From Subtercola boreus (GTDB taxonomy: Bacteria > Actinomycetota > Actinomycetes > Actinomycetales > Microbacteriaceae): DNA of 64,000 nt. The DNA is taken from the NCBI RefSeq assembly GCF_006716115.1, contig NZ_VFOO01000001.1, positions 1 to 64,000 of the forward strand, written 5' to 3'. Every line of letters starts with the position of its first letter. Position 1 is the first letter of the stretch. Of the stretch, positions 59,298-64,000 are shown piece by piece. The position numbers and the translations under genes were made by a program. The notes beneath the pieces were generated by a model that was not told the origin of the DNA, searched no databases, and was given only the letters and a program-made list of their open reading frames with translations.

Positions 59298-59626
59298 GGT
59301 TCCACTGTAACCGGTTGATTTAACCATCATGACGGTATATACCAATAAGCAGGTTAGGACGGCGCTTGATGTGGCACCGAACTCGTCGCGAACCCACAAT
59401 GAAGGCCGCGGTCTGGACGATCGTCGGGCTCTGGGTGGTGGTCGTGGCGAATCTCGGCTTCGCCGGGCTCACGCTGGTGCTTTTCGGCGCCGCGGCCCTG
59501 CCCACAGTCACCAACGCGATCGGAGCGATCGCCTACCCGACGAGGTACGGGCCACGGGTGTCGGTGCGTCGAGCTTCATGGGGCGTATCGGAAACCGCCG
59601 GCGCGTCGGCGCGCCAGCGGGCGAGC
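59298..59626. other. 329-nt gap with coding-like but unassigned hydrophobic stretch
   Basis: The gap between the TetR gene and the diacylglycerol-kinase gene contains AACCGGTT (59309-59316) and GGTTGATTTAACC, possible regulator sites. From ATG 59399 a plus frame has strong G/C third positions and encodes MKAAVWTIVGLWVVVVANLG and FAGLTLVLFGAAALPT, like membrane helices. After about 50 codons it has no natural stop and runs antisense to the kinase, so it may be a truncated or frameshifted small membrane protein. I see no other feature. Confidence 0.4.
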
Positions 59627-60607
59627 CTAGGCGGGAACGCGCACGTCGAGGGAGCGCGGTTCCACCCAGGCGCTGAACGCCGTCGCCTGACCGAAACCGT
59701 CGCCGTCGAGCTCGATCTCTTCGGCCCGGGTGAGCCGGGCCGTGAACTTCGTGACGGTGCTGTACTCGAGTTCCCTGTCGTTGCGGTGCTCGCCGACGAG
59801 CGCCCGGCCGAGCTTCGTGCGGCGTACCACGCCGTTGACCCAGGCGACCTTCGTCCAGATGCGGAGCCACCCGAGCACACCGCCGGGGCGCATCACGAGC
59901 AGGTCGAGGAGGCCATCGTCGATGACGGCGTCGGGCATCAGCAGGATGTTCGCCGGCAGCGACCCGCAATTGCCGATGATGAGCGTGTTCGCCTTCTCGC
60001 GGAGCACGGGGCCGTCGTCCCTGCGGAACCGCAGGTGCAACTCGTTCGGGTCGCGGAGCGAGGTGACGATGGCCTGCACGTACGCCGCCCAGCCGGCTTT
60101 CGCCTTCAGGTCGTCGTCAGTGTTCTGGATCATTTTTGCGTCGATGCCCATGCCGGCCATGACGACGAACACGTGGCGGTCACGGGCACCTCCGGCGCGC
60201 TCGATGTCGATCACGCCGAGGTCGATTGCCCTGTTCGTGCCGGAGAACGCGGTGTGCACAGAGTGGGTGAGGTTGTTGAGGGTGAGGTCGAGGTTCCGGG
60301 CGAGCAGGTTGCCGGTGCCCGACGGCACCAGGGCGAGCGCGGTTCCGCTGCCCCGGAGCGCCTCCGTCACCGCGCGCACGGTGCCGTCCCCGCCCGCAGC
60401 CAGAACGAGATCGGCTCCCGCGTCGAGGGCCTTCTTCGTGGCTTCCTGGCCCACATCGTCGACCGTGGTCTCGAACCAGAGCGACGCGCCCCAGCCAGCC
60501 GCGGCGGCCTCAGTGGCGACCGTCGACTTCAGAAGGTCGATGTCGACCTTGATCGGGTTGTAGACAACGGCGGCTACGCGGGGGGCGGCGGGTTCGGCTG
60601 CGGGCAC
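59627..60607 (-). CDS. diacylglycerol/sphingolipid-kinase family protein
   Basis: A 326-aa lipid kinase of the DagK/LCB5 family. AAVVYNPIKVDIDLLKSTVA precedes the ATP motif AAGGDGTVRAV (GGDGT at about residues 72-76), with VPSGTGNLLARNLDL and the second domain MAGMGIDAKMIQNT and PDAVIDDGLLDLLVMRPG. GTG start at 60607 with AGGAGA 7 nt upstream. It phosphorylates a diacylglycerol or related lipid at the membrane, probably in phospholipid recycling. It lies 11 nt after the small gene at 60619. Confidence 0.9.
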   Translation of the reverse strand: MPAAEPAAPRVAAVVYNPIKVDIDLLKSTVATEAAAAGWGASLWFETTVDDVGQEATKKALDAGADLVLAAGGDGTVRAVTEALRGSGTALALVPSGTGNLLARNLDLTLNNLTHSVHTAFSGTNRAIDLGVIDIERAGGARDRHVFVVMAGMGIDAKMIQNTDDDLKAKAGWAAYVQAIVTSLRDPNELHLRFRRDDGPVLREKANTLIIGNCGSLPANILLMPDAVIDDGLLDLLVMRPGGVLGWLRIWTKVAWVNGVVRRTKLGRALVGEHRNDRELEYSTVTKFTARLTRAEEIELDGDGFGQATAFSAWVEPRSLDVRVPA

Positions 60608-60618
60608 GCGGTGGTCTC

Positions 60619-60951
60619 CTAGAGGTCGTCGAGTTCTTCAGTGTAGGCAATCGGTTCAGCCGGACCGGCCACGTTGGCAGCTGTCAGCCGTGCCGTGGAA
60701 GCACGGAAGCCGGCCACGAGGTCCGCGTCCACCAGCTCATCATGGTCGCTCGGCTCTGTCTCGGAGACCAGCTGGCTGGCCGGGCCGATGAGGAAGGTGG
60801 CCCGCCCGATGGTGCCGTCGCTGTGCAGGGACGGGATGTCGACGATCTCCGATCCGTCCGTAGCCGCCAGTGCGCCTGCGTAGTCGAGGAGAGCCCTTGC
60901 GATGTCGGACCCTGTCAGAATCGAACCGCCGGTGTAGTGGATTCTTTCCAT
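60619..60951 (-). CDS. 110-aa hypothetical protein
   Basis: A short protein starting MERIHYTGGSILTGSDIARA with LLDYAGALAATDGSEIVDIP and FLIGPASQLVSETEPSDHDE, then an Asp-rich C-terminus. It appears to be a small alpha/beta protein with no signal peptide and no family I recognise. It lies directly before the lipid-kinase gene on the same strand, so they probably share a transcript. GC content and codon use are normal. Confidence 0.65.
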   Translation of the reverse strand: MERIHYTGGSILTGSDIARALLDYAGALAATDGSEIVDIPSLHSDGTIGRATFLIGPASQLVSETEPSDHDELVDADLVAGFRASTARLTAANVAGPAEPIAYTEELDDL

Positions 60952-61032
60952 GCTTACTTTGTACCCCACACAGGGGATCTGCCCCGAGGCTTGCGCTGCG
61001 GGGACGGATGCCCTACGAGAGCCGCCCTCAGC

Positions 61033-61446
61033 TCAGACGGTCGCAGCGCGCTCGGCCTCGGAGCGGAGCACGCAGAACTCGTTCCCTTCGGGGTCGGCCA
61101 GCACGACCCATCCGGTGCCCGGACCGTATTTCCCGCGGAGGTCCCCGACGACGGATGCCCCGCGGGCGACGAGTGCCTCGACCTCCTGTTCCTGGCTGGA
61201 TGTCGCGGGGCGCAGGTCGAAGTGGATCCGGTTCTTGCCCGACCGCTGTTTCGCCTCGGCTGCGTCGGGTGTTTCGACGAAGAGCAGCAGATGACCCGTC
61301 TTCGGGTCGCGGATCATGCATTCCTCGTCGCCCAGCCCGTTCGGGTCGTCGTCGAGGTCGGTGTAGCCGAGCGTCACCTTCCACCACGTCGAGAGGGCAT
61401 AGGCGTCCGTGCAGTCCACGGTGGTGTGCGAGATGAAGGCGACCAT
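61033..61446 (-). CDS. VOC-family (glyoxalase-like) protein
   Basis: A 137-aa vicinal-oxygen-chelate protein with two beta-alpha-beta-beta-beta units: MVAFISHTTVDCTDAYALST, DPKTGHLLLFVETPD, KNRIHFDLRPATSSQEQEVE and GWVVLADPEGNEFCVLRSEA. His in IHFDL and Glu in EGNEFCV suggest metal-binding positions. The ATG at 61446 was used. It may act as a glyoxalase, extradiol-type or antibiotic-binding protein; no substrate is indicated. It converges with the gene at 61520 in a short intergenic stretch. Confidence 0.85.
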   Translation of the reverse strand: MVAFISHTTVDCTDAYALSTWWKVTLGYTDLDDDPNGLGDEECMIRDPKTGHLLLFVETPDAAEAKQRSGKNRIHFDLRPATSSQEQEVEALVARGASVVGDLRGKYGPGTGWVVLADPEGNEFCVLRSEAERAATV

Positions 61447-61519
61447 GCCGACCAGACTGCCCGTGAATGCGAGGATGCGCAACGCGCGGGCGGGCCGCCT
61501 GGCGCGTTAGCGTGGAGGG

Positions 61520-61993
61520 ATGATGAGTGCGCCACGCCCCGGATCCCGGCCCGCCGTCTCGACGGAGGGGCCGCAGCGCCAGTTGACCGAACGGTCGACT
61601 CCGGCGCTCTGGGGCCAGCTCGTGGCCCGGGTGTTCGCGCTGCCGGGGGCGGAGGAGGGGCACAGCCAGGTGTCGCCGCCGACCTCGCGCGCCGTGTTTC
61701 TCGCCGACAGGCACTCCGAGATCGCGCCGGAGCGGTCGCTGGCACCCGGGCGGCGGCTCGAGCCGGTGCATCTGCACGGGGTTCAGGACACGAGCATCCA
61801 TCTCGTCCTGCCAGCGGCGCGGGGGAGGGAACTGACCGACGCGGGCTGGGCGGAACCGCACCAGTACGAAGACTTCGGTACGGAGTTCATGGTCTACGGG
61901 CCGCGCGACGAGGCCGAACTGGAGATCGTCGTCGCAATTGTCGCCGAGCGCCTGGCGTTCGCGCGGGGTCAGGCCGCGAGCGGTGCTCCGTAG
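61520..61993 (+). CDS. DUF5519 (luciferase-domain-like) protein
   Basis: A 157-aa protein with the C-terminal domain pattern VHLHGVQDTSIHLVLPAARG, ELTDAGWAEPHQYEDFGTEF, MVYGPRDEAELEIVVAIVAE, typical of DUF5519 (sometimes called luciferase family). The N-terminal 40 residues are low-complexity. No signal peptide. The function is unknown and the annotation is by resemblance only. It overlaps the 3' end of the convergent minus gene by 25 nt. Confidence 0.7.
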   Translation: MMSAPRPGSRPAVSTEGPQRQLTERSTPALWGQLVARVFALPGAEEGHSQVSPPTSRAVFLADRHSEIAPERSLAPGRRLEPVHLHGVQDTSIHLVLPAARGRELTDAGWAEPHQYEDFGTEFMVYGPRDEAELEIVVAIVAERLAFARGQAASGAP

Positions 61994-62271
61994 CCCGTCA
62001 CGTGGTGGGCGAGGAACTGTGCCGCACGCAGGGTGAGCCGTGGTTCGGAGGTGCGCAGCAGTCCGGTCGCGGTGACGGGGTCGAGCGCCGCTGAGCCACG
62101 GTGTCGTCCGTCGGAGCCGCCGTCGGCGGAGGCGAACACCGCGCGGGCCCAGTTCACGGCGGGGAGGGGCGGGCATCCGCTCTCGTTGAGAGTGCCGCCG
62201 AAGAGCTGCTGGAGCCTCACCCGGGGGTCGACGTGGTCACCGAACAGTTTCGCTGTGAGTATCGACTGCAT
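61969..62271 (-). CDS. 100-aa hypothetical protein
   Basis: A frame starting at ATG 62271 (MQSILTAKLFGDHVDPRVRL, QQLFGGTLNESGCPPLP) with a middle Asp/Gly-rich part and an end EPRLTLRAAQFLAHHVTGYG. It has no strong ribosome site and no known family, and the downstream half overlaps the convergent DUF5519 gene. Third-position G/C bias supports coding. It lies 78 nt downstream of the RidA gene. Confidence is moderate. Confidence 0.5.
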   Translation of the reverse strand: MQSILTAKLFGDHVDPRVRLQQLFGGTLNESGCPPLPAVNWARAVFASADGGSDGRHRGSAALDPVTATGLLRTSEPRLTLRAAQFLAHHVTGYGAPLAA

Positions 62272-62349
62272 GAACCACACCCTAATGGGGGGCAGCGTAC
62301 CAGCGCCAGCCCAAACGCCAAGTTGGTCCCCCAAATGGGTGGCATTCGC

Positions 62350-62676
62350 TCACTGAACCTGTAGTGCGGCGATTGCTTCGACCTCCACGAGTGCACCTGG
62401 GCGCGCGGGGGCGACCGCCAACACCGTCACGGCTGTGCGATGAAATCCCCACACCGACTGGGTCGCAGCGAACGCCTCGGCCGGATCGACCCCGGGGGCG
62501 AGATGGATGGTCAGCTTGGCCACCAGTTCGGGCCCCGAACCGGCCTCGGCGAGCACGGCGAGCACATTGCGCATGGCCTGTGCCACCTGGGCTTCGAGGC
62601 CATCGAGCAGGGCCCCGGCGGCATCCACTCCGTTCTGGCCGCCGACGAACAGGATCGGACCCGGTGGAAGGATCAT
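62350..62676 (-). CDS. RidA/YjgF-family protein, 5' end frameshifted
   Basis: The frame from ATG 62676 encodes MILPPGPILFVGGQNGVDAA, LLDGLEAQVAQAMRNVLAVL and AVAPARPGALVEVEAIAAL, the trimeric RidA fold, but misses the usual beginning. Upstream the same frame reads PQLYRSPAFAQG, typical of RidA, yet has a stop (TGA) before any start. The ATG at 62720 with a perfect AGGAGG at 62728-62733 is out of frame by one base. A sixth C in the run at 62709-62713 (GGGGG on plus) would join them. RidA proteins hydrolyse reactive imines such as 2-aminoacrylate. Confidence 0.75.
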   Translation of the reverse strand: MILPPGPILFVGGQNGVDAAGALLDGLEAQVAQAMRNVLAVLAEAGSGPELVAKLTIHLAPGVDPAEAFAATQSVWGFHRTAVTVLAVAPARPGALVEVEAIAALQVQ

Positions 62677-62861
62677 GCCCTGGGCGAAGGCTGGACTGCG
62701 GTAGAGCTGGGGGCGGGCATCCGTTCACCTCCTCTTCATCCGCTATCTCCACGGGAGGACCGGACCGGACGCAGGCGAGCCCTACCGTGTCAACGTCGCC
62801 CACCGTGGCCCAGCAGCCCGCAGTCCAGCGCGGGCACCACGAGCGACGTACCGGAGGAATC

Positions 62862-63992
62862 TTGTTCACTGTTCGTCGTAGCACCATGGCTGTCGCCGCT
62901 CTCGCTGTCGCAGCCCTCGCCCTGACCGCCTGCTCATCCACCGCCTCGACCGCGGGCGCTTCCGCCGGAAGCGTCGACGCCAAGACCGCGACCAGCGTCT
63001 CGGCGTTCGGTGACCTCGACGGCCTCGTCGCCGCCGCGAAGGCGGAGGGCTCGCTCAACGTCATCGCCCTTCCCGACGACTGGGCGAACTACGGCAAGAT
63101 CATCGAGGCCTTCAAGGCGAAGTACGGGATCACCGTGAATTCGGCCAGCCCCGATGCATCCAGTGCCGAGGAGATCACCGCGATCACGAGCCTCGCCGGC
63201 CAGGACACCGCCCCCGACGTCGTCGACGTGGGTCCGGCCGTGGCGCTCGCCAACACCGACAAGTTCGCGCCCTACCAGGTGGCCGCGTGGGGCGACATCC
63301 CCGACAGCAACAAGGAGTCGACCGGACTCTGGGTCAACGACTACACCGGGCTGATGTCGATCGGCTACAACTCGAACGTCGTCAAGACCGCCCCGGCGAA
63401 GCTCGACGACCTGCTCGGTGCCGACTACAAGGGCAAGGTCGCGATCAACGGCGACCCGACCCAGGCCGGTGCGGCCTTCGCGGCCGTCGGACTCGCAGCC
63501 GTGCAGTCCGGTGGCACGCTGGACGACTTCCAGCCCGGGATCGACTTCTTCCAGAAGCTGAACAAGGCCGGCAACTTCCTCACCGTCGACCCGACCCCGG
63601 CGACGATCGCCTCGGGCGAGACCGCCGTCGTCTTCGACTGGAGCTACAACAACCTCGCAGCCGCCGCGGCGACCCCCGGTTGGAAGACCACCGTTCTGCC
63701 CGGCACGGCCTACGGCAGCTACTACAACCAGGCGATCAACAAGGAGGCCCCGCACCCCGCGGCCGCCCGCCTCTGGCAGGAGTTCCTCTACAGCGCCGAC
63801 GCCCAGAACCTCTACCTGGCGGCGGGCGCGTTCCCGGTGCTCCTCGGAGCCATGGAGACGGCCGGCACGGTCGACACCGCAGCCGAAGCCGCTGTGGGGA
63901 AGATGCCCGAGAACTTCGTCTCGCCGACCTCCGACCAGAGCACGGCAGCAGCCGCACTGCTCTCGACGAACTGGGCCGCGGCGATCCAGTAG
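62862..63992 (+). CDS. ABC importer substrate-binding lipoprotein (iron/thiamine/polyamine-type fold)
   Basis: A 376-aa receptor. The TTG start at 62862 has GGAGGA just before it. A signal with basic RR and hydrophobic AVAALAVAALALTAC ends in lipobox LTAC. The mature part is an SBP-type II fold: DGLVAAAKAEGSLNVIALPD, NVVKTAPAKLDDLLGADYKG, AINGDPTQAGAAFAAVG and EFLYSADAQNLYLAAGAF. It belongs to the group used for iron, thiamine, polyamines or 2-aminoethylphosphonate. The stop is 8 nt before the window edge, so permease genes may follow. Substrate unknown. Confidence 0.85.
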   Translation: MFTVRRSTMAVAALAVAALALTACSSTASTAGASAGSVDAKTATSVSAFGDLDGLVAAAKAEGSLNVIALPDDWANYGKIIEAFKAKYGITVNSASPDASSAEEITAITSLAGQDTAPDVVDVGPAVALANTDKFAPYQVAAWGDIPDSNKESTGLWVNDYTGLMSIGYNSNVVKTAPAKLDDLLGADYKGKVAINGDPTQAGAAFAAVGLAAVQSGGTLDDFQPGIDFFQKLNKAGNFLTVDPTPATIASGETAVVFDWSYNNLAAAAATPGWKTTVLPGTAYGSYYNQAINKEAPHPAAARLWQEFLYSADAQNLYLAAGAFPVLLGAMETAGTVDTAAEAAVGKMPENFVSPTSDQSTAAAALLSTNWAAAIQ

Positions 63993-64000
63993 CAGAGACG

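Noticed and set aside
62734-62861. Possible riboswitch in front of the last ABC lipoprotein
   Set aside because: I compared the stretch by eye with thiamine, guanidine, SAM and preQ1 consensus elements and found no conserved core; a covariance-model search would be needed to reopen this.

Overview
The window looks like chromosome of a high-GC actinobacterium, most likely of the Microbacteriaceae or a near relative. The signs are strongly G/C-biased third codon positions, frequent GTG and TTG starts, many 4-nt ATGA/GTGA gene overlaps, TTG-started lipoproteins, and gene families typical of soil and plant-associated actinobacteria (LacI/MalFG-type sugar importers, FrcABC-type importers, HxlR, TetR and GntR regulators, CocE-like hydrolases). 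The assignment is inferred from style, because no rRNA or other marker gene is present. I saw no tRNA, rRNA, CRISPR array, insertion sequence or prophage.

Layout. (1) 1-9464, plus strand: a 5'-truncated LysR regulator, an NmrA-like reductase, a TetR regulator and a cupin, then a tight seven-gene operon: alpha/beta hydrolase, SLAC1/TehA-type anion channel, DUF302 protein, beta-carbonic anhydrase family protein, non-haem haloperoxidase-type hydrolase, epoxide-hydrolase-like protein, and a cyclic-nucleotide-domain/thioredoxin-reductase-like flavoprotein. (2) 9491-16156, minus strand: a pentapeptide-repeat protein with a Cys-rich head, a GNAT, an SRPBCC protein, a secreted DUF4214 protein, a membrane protein, an apparently frameshifted TPR/Sel1-like gene, a 46-aa ORF, an MFS exporter and its HxlR regulator. 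(3) 16310-21954: mixed oxidoreductase, hydrolase, patatin and S4-domain genes. (4) 22032-29456: a glycoside locus in which LacI and GH2 genes diverge from a lipoprotein-MalF-MalG importer plus a GH1 enzyme; a promoter and a palindromic operator are visible. (5) 29430-38555: a second sugar or polyol locus with a FrcABC-type importer, a DeoR regulator, a 2-hydroxyacid dehydrogenase, two FGGY kinases and a histidine phosphatase. (6) 38587-59297: a roughly 21-kb catabolic island flanked on one side and split by two related TetR regulators, with a GntR regulator in the middle. It holds three CocE-type hydrolases, two acyl-CoA-dehydrogenase-fold flavin monooxygenases, a PHBH-fold monooxygenase, two SnoaL-like proteins, a cupin, a fumarylacetoacetase-family protein, a DUF3500 protein, a flavin reductase fused to an IclR-type effector domain, a class III CoA transferase and an enoyl-CoA hydratase. 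(7) 59627-63992: housekeeping-like and small genes (diacylglycerol kinase family, VOC, DUF5519, RidA) and a lipoprotein of an ABC importer that probably continues beyond the window.

How the genes fit together. Locus 4 imports an oligosaccharide or glycoside and hydrolyses it with GH2 and GH1 enzymes. Locus 5 imports a small sugar or polyol, oxidises it and phosphorylates it. The island in locus 6 has the parts of a complete peripheral-to-central pathway: ester or amide hydrolysis, flavin-dependent hydroxylation, C-C bond cleavage, CoA transfer and beta-oxidation-like hydration. I do not recognise the whole assembly as a described pathway, and it is the best candidate here for an undescribed system.

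Three genes (TPR at about 14051, CocE at about 48606, RidA at about 62709) are each broken by a 1- or 2-nt indel in a short repeat. They may be real lesions or sequencing errors and should be checked against reads.
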